Under the pieces are notes generated by a model that saw only the letters and a list, made by a program, of their open reading frames with translations, ran no database searches and was not told the origin of the DNA. A stretch of 64,000 bases of DNA from Roseateles toxinivorans. Lineage in GTDB: Bacteria > Pseudomonadota > Gammaproteobacteria > Burkholderiales > Burkholderiaceae_C. Shown one piece after another: positions 24,569-33,743 of this stretch (within the stretch, counting starts at the first letter, position 1; each line of letters begins with the position of its first letter). A program made the translations under genes and the position numbers. Location: assembly GCA_945898095.1 (NCBI GenBank), contig CAMDHE010000009.1, positions 1 through 64,000 of the forward strand, written 5' to 3'.

Positions 24569-25486
24569 TCAGCTGGCTGACGCCGGCGACCTGAACTGAG
24601 CCACCGCATCCGCGACGGCATGGGCAACATCACCGCGGCGATAGCCGAGCAGGGCGACTTCCGCAGGATCGGGATTGACCCGCACCCAGTTGCCACGTCC
24701 CTGCGGGATGGCCACATCGGGCAGCAGCGGATTTTCCTGATCGGTCTCGTCCAGTTTTTCTTTGCTGCCGACGGCGTCAAAGAACATCTGGAAATAGTTC
24801 GTGAAGCTCAGGTCCTGATCGCCGACCAGATAGGCTTTGCCGCTTTCGCCGCGCAATAGCGCGCCTTCGATGGCTTCCGAGAGCGAGCGGTAAGACATGA
24901 AGTTGGTGCCGCCCGCCGGGCCGTAATAGGGAACGGGAATCTTGCCTTCGGCCCATTTCACATAGGGGTCATAGATCATGCTCGGCAGACCCGGGACGCT
25001 GCCCACCATGAAAGGGGCGTTCACGCTGATGACGTCGAAACCCGGCCTGGCCTCGGCCCGGGCGCCATCACAAGCGGCTTTGCGTGAGCGGATATAGCTG
25101 TTGCCGTCGAGCAGGTCTGGCGCTGCCTGGTGGTAGAAGCTGCCGAGCTGGATCGCGCGCTTTACACCGGCTTCGCGGCAGGCCGCAAAAAAGGCCGGAA
25201 CGGCTTGATGGTTCGCCTTGAACAGGTAAGCTGAAAAATCAGCGCCACGCGGCACATGGCGCGGATCATTGCCGGCGGCGAATACCACCCAGTCAAAACC
25301 TCTCAGCGTTTGCGGCGTGTAATCGCCGGTGACATAGTCGCCTTGCAAAAAGGGCATGCTGGCCATCGGTGTATCGGGATGCGCCGGTTTGCGCCCCGCG
25401 ACAGTCACTTGATGGCCCTTGGACGCGAGGTAAATGGCAGCATGGCCGCCCAGAGCGCCAGTACCGCCGACGATGAGAATCTTCAT
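24569..25486 (-). CDS. NAD(P)-dependent epimerase/dehydratase-like (extended SDR)
   Basis: Extended-SDR-like protein of 305 residues with the N-terminal Rossmann motif GGTGALGGHA. The usual YxxxK is replaced by a YIRSRK segment (lysine displaced by one), so catalysis may be altered. It is coupled by a four-base overlap to a SnoaL-like gene upstream and both sit behind a regulon operator. Related proteins are annotated as isoflavone-reductase or 3beta-HSD-like; the steroid reaction is unknown. Confidence 0.7.
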   Translation of the reverse strand: MKILIVGGTGALGGHAAIYLASKGHQVTVAGRKPAHPDTPMASMPFLQGDYVTGDYTPQTLRGFDWVVFAAGNDPRHVPRGADFSAYLFKANHQAVPAFFAACREAGVKRAIQLGSFYHQAAPDLLDGNSYIRSRKAACDGARAEARPGFDVISVNAPFMVGSVPGLPSMIYDPYVKWAEGKIPVPYYGPAGGTNFMSYRSLSEAIEGALLRGESGKAYLVGDQDLSFTNYFQMFFDAVGSKEKLDETDQENPLLPDVAIPQGRGNWVRVNPDPAEVALLGYRRGDVAHAVADAVAQFRSPASAS

Positions 25487-25953
25487 GGTTTACTTTCCTT
25501 TTCGGCCGAACTATTTGCCGGGGTAGCGGTCAAGGTGACAGGGCGAGTCTCCTGCCATTCAAGAATGATCTTGCGGCGCGTGAACCGCCATTGGCCTGCA
25601 TCGCGCTGCCAATGGTCGAGGTAGCGGAGGGTCCAGACCAACACCCTATCGGCCTGCAGCAGCAGGTGGTCGGCCGTGCAATAGGTTTCACCGCTGGCCA
25701 GATCGCCGTCAATCGTAGCGACCTGGTTGTGGACGCGGTGCACCGTGGCGCGAAACCTATGGGCCAGGCCGTCGATGGCAGCCAGACAGGCGCTGCGTCC
25801 CTCAAGCGTGAAGCCCGGCCCCTCGATCACGCAATCCTCGGCCAGCAACTGCGACCAGATGGCCTTGTCCTTGCGGTCAGCGCCCTGGGCATAAAGCTCG
25901 GCGGTGTGCCGCAGCTGCGCGAGTTCGAGCAGGTTCTGAAGGGTCGGATTCAT
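25483..25953 (-). CDS. SnoaL-like/NTF2-fold protein, possible steroid dehydratase
   Basis: NTF2-fold protein of 156 residues starting MNPTLQNLLELAQLRHTAEL. Tyr21, Asp26 and a His in VHRVHNQ fall at the spacing of the catalytic Tyr/Asp/His of BaiE-type 7alpha-dehydratases, but overall identity to those cannot be judged here. It may alternatively be a ketosteroid-isomerase-like or non-enzymatic member. The ATG at 25953 is preferred over a longer frame because that extension runs back through the operator. The operator is 89 bp upstream. Confidence 0.65.
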   Translation of the reverse strand: MNPTLQNLLELAQLRHTAELYAQGADRKDKAIWSQLLAEDCVIEGPGFTLEGRSACLAAIDGLAHRFRATVHRVHNQVATIDGDLASGETYCTADHLLLQADRVLVWTLRYLDHWQRDAGQWRFTRRKIILEWQETRPVTLTATPANSSAEKESKP

Positions 25954-25954
25954 T

Positions 25955-26103
25955 CGCGCTATTCCTTGGCGTCGGCTCGGCCGGCAAATGCCGGGGCAGC
26001 CTTGCTGCAGGCATAGCATCGGCCGCGCCAAGGCCCTGATTCATCGTCTGAAAAGACTAGAAATCCGCCCCGCCGAGCGAGAACAGCCGCGCTATTCCTT
26101 GGC
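25955..26103. repeat. 16-bp direct repeat flanking an operator segment
   Basis: CGCGCTATTCCTTGGC occurs at 25955-25970 and again at 26088-26103, where it covers the hsaB stop codon. The 117 bases between them carry the operator. The pattern suggests that a promoter segment was inserted between hsaB and the SnoaL gene with duplication of the junction. Confidence 0.7.
26042..26061 (-). promoter_or_regulatory. Palindromic operator upstream of SnoaL/epimerase operon
   Basis: Minus strand TCTAGTCT-TTTC-AGACGATG, identical to the receptor operator at 8308 and embedded in 31 identical bases. It is 89 bp from the SnoaL-like ATG, versus 90 bp for the receptor, and both have a GCTAYGCCTG segment at the matching -10 position. 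Confidence 0.7.
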
Positions 26104-27075
26104 TGCCTGCCAGAGCTTGGGCAGGCCCGGGTCAGTGGCGCTGATCGCCTGTTTGAGCAGATTGCGCAGCGAAGCCGCTTCCATTTCGCCAATGCGGTCG
26201 ATCAGGTCGGCTTCAACCGCCTTGGCCGCCGCCAGCACATGCAAGATGGCGTCGCTGCCCGCCGGGCTCAGGCGCAGGGCCTGCGGGTTCTGCGCATCCG
26301 GCTCCAATAGCCCCCGAGTCAGCAATGGTTGCAGCGCCACCGCACCGATGTCGATGCCGGTATAGGCGACATGGGCCGCAATCTGTTCGATCGTCAAGGG
26401 TTGGCTGACGATCAAAACGGACAGCACAAAGAAATCAGCCTCGGTCAGACCGCGTTCGGCCAAGGGTCGGCGCAGCTTGTCGAGGAACTGGTAATGGGCG
26501 CGGCCCAGCAGATAACCAAGCAGATTTTCGGAATAGACCGCAGCACCCGGGTCAGCCTGGGTTTCGGTCGAGATCGGTGCTGCCTTGCGCGCTGCCAGCG
26601 CATAGTTGCCGGTGACATAGAGCAGGGGTGGGCGCTGCGAGGCGTCGTATTCAATCACCTCGCCGACAAAGATGATGTGGTCGCCGCCCTCATATTGGAA
26701 AGCGTTGCGGCATTGAAAACGTGCGGTGCAATCGGGGATCAAGGCCACGCCGTTTGCGGACTGATCGAGGGCCATGCCGGCAAATTTATCTTCGCCAGCG
26801 CGGGCAAATCGGTTCGACAGCGCTTCCTGTTCGTTCGACAGGATATGCACATTCCAGTAACCGCATTCGCTGAATGAGGCCAGGCTGCGCGCATTCTTGG
26901 CCAGGCTCCACAACACCATCGGCGGCTGCAGCGATACTGAATTGAAACTGTTGGCAGTGATTCCAACCGGCGTGCCGTCAGCCGCACGGGTGGTGACGAT
27001 CGTCACGCCGGTGGCAAACAGCCCCAGGGCACGGCGGAAAGCCTTGGGGTCGAAGCTGCTGTTCGGGTGGGTCAT
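26092..27075 (-). CDS. hsaB: HsaB flavin reductase fused to a MarR-like domain
   Basis: Protein of 327 residues. The first ~165 residues are a flavin reductase domain (GLFATGVTIVTTRA, GITANSFNSVSLQPPMVLWSL) that supplies reduced flavin to HsaA for 3-HSA 4-hydroxylation. HsaB of actinobacteria ends about here (~190 residues). This protein continues with a ~150-residue MarR/winged-helix-like domain (LTEADFFVLSVLIVSQPLTIEQIA, then RLSPAGSDAI). A comparable fusion is known in the C1 reductase of 4-hydroxyphenylacetate hydroxylase, where the extra domain makes the reductase substrate-responsive. Divergent from hsaA, with a half-operator 53 bp upstream. Confidence 0.87.
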   Translation of the reverse strand: MTHPNSSFDPKAFRRALGLFATGVTIVTTRAADGTPVGITANSFNSVSLQPPMVLWSLAKNARSLASFSECGYWNVHILSNEQEALSNRFARAGEDKFAGMALDQSANGVALIPDCTARFQCRNAFQYEGGDHIIFVGEVIEYDASQRPPLLYVTGNYALAARKAAPISTETQADPGAAVYSENLLGYLLGRAHYQFLDKLRRPLAERGLTEADFFVLSVLIVSQPLTIEQIAAHVAYTGIDIGAVALQPLLTRGLLEPDAQNPQALRLSPAGSDAILHVLAAAKAVEADLIDRIGEMEAASLRNLLKQAISATDPGLPKLWQAAKE

Positions 27076-27127
27076 CGGCTGTCTCCAGAATTCAGACCTC
27101 TAGCTTGCCCGGTCGCCACCCTGTAGA

Positions 27128-27147
27128 AAACCCTCAGTCGGACTAGA
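27128..27147 (-). promoter_or_regulatory. Degenerate operator upstream of hsaB
   Basis: On the minus strand TCTAGTCC-GACT-GAGGGTTT: the left arm is perfect and the right arm is lost. Its distance of 53 bp to the hsaB ATG agrees with other copies, which is the main reason for listing it. Confidence 0.4.
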
Positions 27148-27188
27148 TCGGCAGAAGCTAAGCTTGGCGCCATCCCGCAGGGCAGATC

Positions 27189-27208
27189 TTTAGTCTGATC
27201 GGACGATG
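27189..27208 (+). promoter_or_regulatory. Palindromic operator upstream of hsaA
   Basis: TTTAGTCT-GATC-GGACGATG, 103 bp before the hsaA ATG and 114 bp from the divergent hsaB. A near-perfect consensus copy at the head of the long hsaA-kstD-kshB operon. Confidence 0.72.
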
Positions 27209-27310
27209 AAGGTCGGCACGCCCGGTGAGAGCATTCAATCGTCGCAAGGTTCTGCCTTGCCCAAGTACAACCATCGACCGCATTCCAGCGGCAGCATCCG
27301 GAGATTCAGC

Positions 27311-28501
27311 ATGACAGCAAACGATTATTTGACCCCGCTGGCGCTCGAGTTGATCGAACGCGCCAGAGCCATGGCGCCAAGACTGGCCGAACGCGCTCGC
27401 GCCGCCGAGGATGCGGGCTTGGTGCAGAAGGAAACGATCGCCGAGATGAAGGCCGCCGGGTTTTTCAAGGTGCTGCAACCGAAGCGCTGGGGCGGCTATG
27501 AAATGGATCCGCGGGTGTTCTACAGCGTCCAGATGGCCTTGGCCGAGGGCTGCATGGCGACGGCCTGGATCTATGGCGTGGTCGGCGTGCATAACTGGCA
27601 GCTTCCGCTTTTTCCCGATCAGGCACAACAAGATGTCTGGGCCAATGATTCGACAATCCTGACCGCTTCGACCTATATGCCGACCGGCAAAGCCGACAAG
27701 GTCGATGGTGGCTACAACTTCAGTGGTCGCTGGAGCTGGAGCAGCGGCGTCGAGCATTGCGAATGGATCCTGCTCGGCGGCCTGTTGCCGAAGAAGGACG
27801 GATCCGGCGCGATCGAACATTGCACCTTCTTGCTGCCTAAGGCTGATTTCCAGATCGTTCACAACTTTGATGTGCTCGGACTGCGCGCCACGGGCAGCCA
27901 TGACATCGTGGTTGAAAACGCCTTTGTGCCCGAGCACCGCACCCACCGTACCAACGACCACAGCGACGCTGGTTGCCCCGGGCGCGAGACCAATCCGGGC
28001 TGGCTCTACAAGATTCCATTCACCCAGGTGTTCCAGCGCGCGGTCTCGACCGCCTGCATCGGCGCCACCAATGGTGCGATTGCCAGCTTCCGTCTGCGTG
28101 CGGCCAGCTTTGTCGGCAAACATGGCTCCAAGACTGCCGAGGATGTCAACGCGCAACTGGCTGTCAGCGAAGCGATGATGGCTACCGACCAGTTGCAACT
28201 GGTCCTGATGCGCAATTACCAGCGCATCGTCGACTGCGCCAGGACCGGCGAGAGGATGCCGGTCGAAGAGCGGCTGATGCAGCGCGCCCAATCGTCCCAG
28301 GTGCCGAAGATCTGTGCCGAAGCGGTCAACGAGATCATGCGCGCCTGTGCGGCTGGCGGTGTCTACAAGTCGAATCCGATCGAGCGTATCTTCCGCGACC
28401 TGCATGTGGCCCGCGGCCATATCGCCAACAACACCGACACCTACGCCCGCGCTCACGGTGGCGTGATGCTGGGCCTGCCGAATATGGACCCCTTCGTCTG
28501 A
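27311..28501 (+). CDS. hsaA: 3-HSA hydroxylase oxygenase HsaA
   Basis: Flavin-dependent monooxygenase of 396 residues with the acyl-CoA-dehydrogenase fold used by group D hydroxylases (FFKVLQPKRWGGYEMDP, FSGRWSWSSGVEHCEW, LGLRATGSHDIVVE). It hydroxylates 3-HSA, the phenolic seco-steroid, to the catechol 3,4-DHSA using reduced flavin from HsaB. The ATG at 27311 gives the family N-terminus. A longer in-frame start at 27206 lies in the operator and is rejected. It heads an operon that continues through kstD to the SDR at 37033. Confidence 0.93.
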   Translation: MTANDYLTPLALELIERARAMAPRLAERARAAEDAGLVQKETIAEMKAAGFFKVLQPKRWGGYEMDPRVFYSVQMALAEGCMATAWIYGVVGVHNWQLPLFPDQAQQDVWANDSTILTASTYMPTGKADKVDGGYNFSGRWSWSSGVEHCEWILLGGLLPKKDGSGAIEHCTFLLPKADFQIVHNFDVLGLRATGSHDIVVENAFVPEHRTHRTNDHSDAGCPGRETNPGWLYKIPFTQVFQRAVSTACIGATNGAIASFRLRAASFVGKHGSKTAEDVNAQLAVSEAMMATDQLQLVLMRNYQRIVDCARTGERMPVEERLMQRAQSSQVPKICAEAVNEIMRACAAGGVYKSNPIERIFRDLHVARGHIANNTDTYARAHGGVMLGLPNMDPFV

Positions 28502-28527
28502 ATCCGCTGTCCTTGAAGGGGAATACC

Positions 28528-30255
28528 TTGGATGAACAATTTGATGTGATCGTTGTCGGTTCCGGAGCCGGTGCCTTGCTGGCGGCGATCCGTGCCGCTG
28601 ACGCGGGGCTCAAGCCGCTGGTGGTCGAGAAATCCGGCCTGATCGGCGGAACCTCGGCGATCTCCGGCGGCGCCATCTGGATCCCCGTCAATGACGACAT
28701 GCCGGGCGCAGGCCTGAAGGACAACATCGAGCAGGCTTTTGAGTATGTAAAAACCTGTGCCAAGGGCCTGGCGAGCGACGACCGCGTGCTGGCCTATGTC
28801 GAGACGGCCAAGGTGCTGGCACGCTATTTGAGCGAGATCGGCATTCCCTACCGATGCATGCCGCATTACTCGGACTATTACCCGACCTTGCCTGGCGCCT
28901 TGCCTGGCGGTCGGACGATGGATCCGATCGACTACAACGCTGCCAAGCTCGGTGCGCAGTTGCTTGAGGATGTGCGGCCGACCAATCCCGGGCAGTTGAT
29001 CTTTGGCCGGATGCAGATGAACGCTTTCGAGGCCCGCGTCATGCTGGCGCGCGAATCCCAGGCCAAGTGGATGCTGATGGGCATCATGCTGCGCTATGCC
29101 ATGGATCTTCGCTGGCGCTTCAAATCCAAACGCGACCGCCGTCTGACTGGCGGGCAGGCTTTGATCGCCGGCCTTTATGCCGCGTTGCGTGAGCGCAAGA
29201 TTTCGGTCTGGGTGAACTGCCCCATGCAATCGCTGGTCACCGACCCGGCGAATCCGGGTCGGGTCAGCGGGCTGATCGTGGAGCGCAATGGGCAGCCGCA
29301 GCGCCTGCTGGCAAAGCATGCAGTCGTGCTTGGGGCCGGCGGCTTCGAGCGCAACCAGGCTTTGCGCGAGCAATATCTGCCGTCTCCGACCAATTCCGAC
29401 TGGACCGCCACACCGCCGCTGGGCAATACCGGCGACACGATTCTGGCAGGGGCTGCGATTGGCGCCCAACTGCACCTGATGGGCCATACCTGGGGCGCGC
29501 CGACACTGGAAGTACCCAAGGAAGAGAAGTTTCGCGCGGTCTTCGTCGAGCGCTCACTGCCGGGCTGCATGGTGGTCAACCGGCAGGGCTTGCGCTTTCT
29601 GAACGAGTCCGGGCCTTATCCCGAGTTCCAGCAGGCGATGTTTGCCGAGCACCAGAAAAATGGCGGGGCGATTCCGGCCTGGATCGTTTTCGATGCTGAT
29701 TTCCGCGCCAACAATCCGCTCGGCCCGATGATGCCTGGCAGCGCCGTGCCCGACAGCAAGCTGCGCAAGAGCTGGCTGAGGACGGTCTACTGGAAGGGTG
29801 CCACGCTGGAAGAACTGGCTGGCGAGATCGGGGTCGATGCTGCCGGTCTGGTCGCCAGTGCAAAGCGCATGACCGAGTTTGCCGGCACTGGCAAAGACCT
29901 GGACTTTGACCGCGGCGGCAATTCTTTCGACCGCTATTACGGCGACCCGACCTTGAAGAACCCGAATCTGGGACCGATCGCCAAAGGGCCTTTCTATGCC
30001 ATGAAGCTGTTCCCCGGCGACATCGGCACCAAGGGCGGCTTGCTGACCGATCGCGACGCGCGGGTGCTCGATGCCGCGGGCCAGCCGATCGAAGGCCTGT
30101 ATTGCATCGGCAACAACAGCGCCTCGGTGATGGGTCCGGCCTATCCGGGTGCCGGTTCGACCCTGGGCCCCGCGATGACCTTCGCCTACCGGGCAATTGC
30201 TCAAATCACCGGTCAACCGATTGCGCTGGAACGCACCGATCTGCTGTCGGCATGA
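28528..30255 (+). CDS. kstD: 3-ketosteroid Delta1-dehydrogenase KstD
   Basis: FAD enzyme of 575 residues in the fumarate-reductase/KstD family. N-terminal FAD motif VGSGAGALLAAIRAADAG, the KstD-specific segment SDYYPTLPGALPGGRTMD (catalytic tyrosine region) and the C-terminal YPGAGSTLGPAMTFAYRA that holds the Tyr/Gly pair polarising the C3 ketone. It introduces the C1-C2 double bond in ring A. A TTG at 28528 after GAAGGGG is the best start. The gene overlaps the next flavoprotein gene by four bases (ATGA). Confidence 0.92.
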   Translation: MDEQFDVIVVGSGAGALLAAIRAADAGLKPLVVEKSGLIGGTSAISGGAIWIPVNDDMPGAGLKDNIEQAFEYVKTCAKGLASDDRVLAYVETAKVLARYLSEIGIPYRCMPHYSDYYPTLPGALPGGRTMDPIDYNAAKLGAQLLEDVRPTNPGQLIFGRMQMNAFEARVMLARESQAKWMLMGIMLRYAMDLRWRFKSKRDRRLTGGQALIAGLYAALRERKISVWVNCPMQSLVTDPANPGRVSGLIVERNGQPQRLLAKHAVVLGAGGFERNQALREQYLPSPTNSDWTATPPLGNTGDTILAGAAIGAQLHLMGHTWGAPTLEVPKEEKFRAVFVERSLPGCMVVNRQGLRFLNESGPYPEFQQAMFAEHQKNGGAIPAWIVFDADFRANNPLGPMMPGSAVPDSKLRKSWLRTVYWKGATLEELAGEIGVDAAGLVASAKRMTEFAGTGKDLDFDRGGNSFDRYYGDPTLKNPNLGPIAKGPFYAMKLFPGDIGTKGGLLTDRDARVLDAAGQPIEGLYCIGNNSASVMGPAYPGAGSTLGPAMTFAYRAIAQITGQPIALERTDLLSA

Positions 30256-31908
30256 CCAAGCTCGCATCGACAGTCACACCCATCCTGCCCGCGCTCGAAG
30301 TTGACAGCGCCGCTGATTTGGCATGGAGCGATTCGGCTGACTTGCTGGTCGTCGGCTGGGGCGGGGCAGGTGCCAGCGCCGCCATCGAGGCACGCAGTCA
30401 CGGTGCCTCGACCCTGGTGATCGACCGTTTCAGCGGTGGTGGCGCAACGGCCTTGTCGGGTGGCGTGGTCTATGCCGGTGGCGGTACCGACCAGCAAAAC
30501 CAGGCTGGTTGCAGCGATTCGCCAGCAGCGATGTTTGACTATCTCAAGCATGAGGTCGACGGCGTCGTGTCCGACGCCACGCTGAAATCCTTCTGCGACC
30601 AGAGTGTTGCCAACCTGCATTGGCTCGAAGCCCAGGGTGTCAGTTTCAGCGCCAGCCTGGCCAAGCAGAAGACCTCCTACCCGCCCGATGGAGTCTTTCT
30701 TTATTACTCGGGCAACGAGGTGGTGCCAGCCTTCGCCGGCGTTCACGCGCCAGCGCCACGCGGCCATCGTGCGGTCTCCAAAGGTCAGTCGGGCGCTGCC
30801 CTGTTCGCCGGTCTGCAGGCGGCCACGCTGAAAGCCGGGGCCCGCATCATGACCCAGGCTTGCGTGCGCAGGCTGGTTCGGCAACGCAGTGTCGATGACC
30901 AGCCCGGGCGAATCCTCGGCGTCGAGGTCTGGCAGTTGCCCGCAGGGGACACGCGAACCGCGCGCCATCTGGAACTTGATGGTTTGATCGCCGGTTGGCG
31001 GCTCTACCACCCAGGCAAAGCTGCCGCCGCGCGTTCCGAACAGGCCCTGATCGAGCAGGAAATTGCTACCCCGCGTTTTGTTCGTGCCAACCGCGCGGTC
31101 ATCCTGTCGACCGGTGGCTATATCTACAACCCGGAGCTGATCAATACCCATGCGCCGCAATACCGCAAAGGCTGGCCGATCGGCGGGGCTGGTTGTGACG
31201 GCAGCGGCTTGCGTCTGGGGCAAAGCGTCGGCGCTGCGGCGCGCAAGCTGGACAATATTTCGGGCTGGCGTTTCATCACACCGCCTTACAGCTGGCCCAA
31301 GGGTCTGGTTGTCAATCGCAGCGGCGAACGCTTCTGCAATGAACAGGTCTATGGCGCCAAACTCGGCCATCACATGGTCGAGCAGCAGGGCGGCAAGGCC
31401 TGGCTGCTGATCGACAGCAAGCTGCGCTGGCAAGCCATCAAGGAATGCCTGTTCGGCCGTCTCTGGGCTTTCCAGTCTTTGCCTGCACTGGCGTTGATGT
31501 TCATGGGGGCTAAAAAGGCTTCAACAGTGGCAGCGCTGGCCTTGCGCATCGGTGCCGACCCGGAGAAGCTGACACACAGCGTCGAAGCGGCCAATGCAGC
31601 GGCGCGTGGTGAAGCTGAAGACCCGATGGGGAAGTCTGCCGACATGCGCCAGCAGCTGGTCAAAGCGCCTTTTTACGCGATCGACATTTCGATCGGCGAA
31701 AAACTCTTTCCGCTCGCCACGCTGACTCTAGGCGGCCTGACGGTCAACGAAGCCGACGGTCATGTCACCGACGCTCAGGGCCGTGATATTCCTGGGCTGT
31801 TTTCTGCCGGTCGTTCGGCGATCGGTCTGCCTTCATCGAGCTATATCAGCGGCTTGTCTCTGGCTGACTGCGTTTTTTCAGGCCGGCGCGCTGGGCGTGC
31901 GGCTGTCA

Positions 31909-31916
<8 letters not shown>
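30252..31916 (+). CDS. Second FAD-dependent 3-ketosteroid dehydrogenase-like protein
   Basis: Flavoprotein of 554 residues, fumarate-reductase/KstD superfamily (VVGWGGAGASAAIEARSHGA, YISGLSLADCVFSGRRAG). It lacks the SDYYP segment of true KstD and instead shares APAPRGHRA with the exported flavoprotein at 37453-39024 (PAPRGH), so these two form a separate subgroup. A Delta4(5alpha)- or other position-specific ketosteroid dehydrogenase is plausible; this is inference. It is translationally coupled to kstD upstream and overlaps the SDR downstream by eight bases. Confidence 0.78.
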
Positions 31917-32694
<778 letters not shown>

Positions 32695-32696
32695 GC

Positions 32697-33743
32697 GTGA
32701 CAGCGATTGCCGAGACAGGCAGCCGCTATCGCAGGTTGCGCGTGACTGCCGTGATCGAGGAAACTCATGATGCGAAGTCTTTCGTGTTCGAGGTGCCGCA
32801 GGATCAGGCCGAGGCTTTCCGCTACCGTCCGGGTCAGTTTCTGACCTTGCGCTTGCCGGTGGCGGGGCGGCATCTGCCGCGCTGCTACTCGATGTCGAGC
32901 GCGCCAGGGCTCGATGCAGCGCCCCGGGTCACGGTCAAGCGGGTGGATGGCGGGCGCGGATCGAACTGGTTGTGCGACCAGATCAAGGTGGGCGACAGCC
33001 TCGAATTGCTGCCACCCGCCGGGCAGTTCACACCGCAAAGCTTGAATGGCGATTTCATGCTGTTCGCCGGTGGCAGCGGCATCACGCCCGTCTATTCGAT
33101 CCTGCGCTCGGTGCTGGAAGCCGGCAGCGGTCGGGTCCTGCTGTTCTATGCCAACCGGGATCAGCGTTCGGTCATCTTTGCCGAGCCACTGGATCAACTA
33201 CTGAGCCAATATCCGCAGCGTTTACAGGTCATTCATTGGCTTGATTCGGTGCAGGGCATTCCTTCTCAGACGCAATTGACCGAGGCCGCCAAGGGTTGGA
33301 GTTCGGCTCAGGCCTTCATCTGCGGACCAGGCCCCTTCATGCAGGCCTGCGAAGCCGCGCTGGCGATGTTGGGCATGACCAGCGACATGATTCATGTCGA
33401 ACGCTTTGCCTCCTTGCCGGATGAGGAAGACCAAGCGCCAAGCGCAGCGGTGCAGGCTGTCGTCGATTCGGCCCAGGTCGAAATCCATTACCTGGGCCAG
33501 GTCCTGCAACTTGAATGCGGTGGCAATGAATCGGTGCTTGACGCAGCGCTGCGCCAGAAAATCGAACTGCCTTATTCCTGCATGGCCGGCATGTGCGCAG
33601 CCTGCATGTGCCAGCTTCAATCGGGCACGGTGCAGATGCGCGGCAACGATGTGCTCGACGAGAAAGACTTGAGTCGGGGCTGGATCCTGGCCTGTCAGGC
33701 AGTCCCCACCAGCCAACGCTTGACCCTGAAATTCGCCGAATGA
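32697..33743 (+). CDS. kshB: 3-ketosteroid 9alpha-hydroxylase reductase KshB
   Basis: Ferredoxin-NAD(P) reductase of 348 residues: FAD motif RCYSMSS, nucleotide-binding [13 protein letters not shown], and a C-terminal plant-type ferredoxin domain with C-x4-C-x2-C-x29-C. It passes electrons from NADH to the Rieske oxygenase KshA. The GTG at 32697 is chosen; a TTG at 32691, overlapping the SDR stop, is equally possible. Its stop overlaps the ligase ATG. KshA itself is encoded 20 kb away. Confidence 0.9.
   Translation: MTAIAETGSRYRRLRVTAVIEETHDAKSFVFEVPQDQAEAFRYRPGQFLTLRLPVAGRHLPRCYSMSSAPGLDAAPRVTVKRVDGGRGSNWLCDQIKVGDSLELLPPAGQFTPQSLNGDFMLFAGGSGITPVYSILRSVLEAGSGRVLLFYANRDQRSVIFAEPLDQLLSQYPQRLQVIHWLDSVQGIPSQTQLTEAAKGWSSAQAFICGPGPFMQACEAALAMLGMTSDMIHVERFASLPDEEDQAPSAAVQAVVDSAQVEIHYLGQVLQLECGGNESVLDAALRQKIELPYSCMAGMCAACMCQLQSGTVQMRGNDVLDEKDLSRGWILACQAVPTSQRLTLKFAE

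Noticed and set aside
27158-28456. A 432-codon open frame antisense to hsaA
   Set aside because: No motif or ribosome site, and the plus-strand hsaA fits its family along the full length.
27973-28527. Possible long N-terminal extension of KstD through hsaA
   Set aside because: The extension is an out-of-frame reading of hsaA. The protein gains its FAD motif only after the TTG at 28528, which has a ribosome site.
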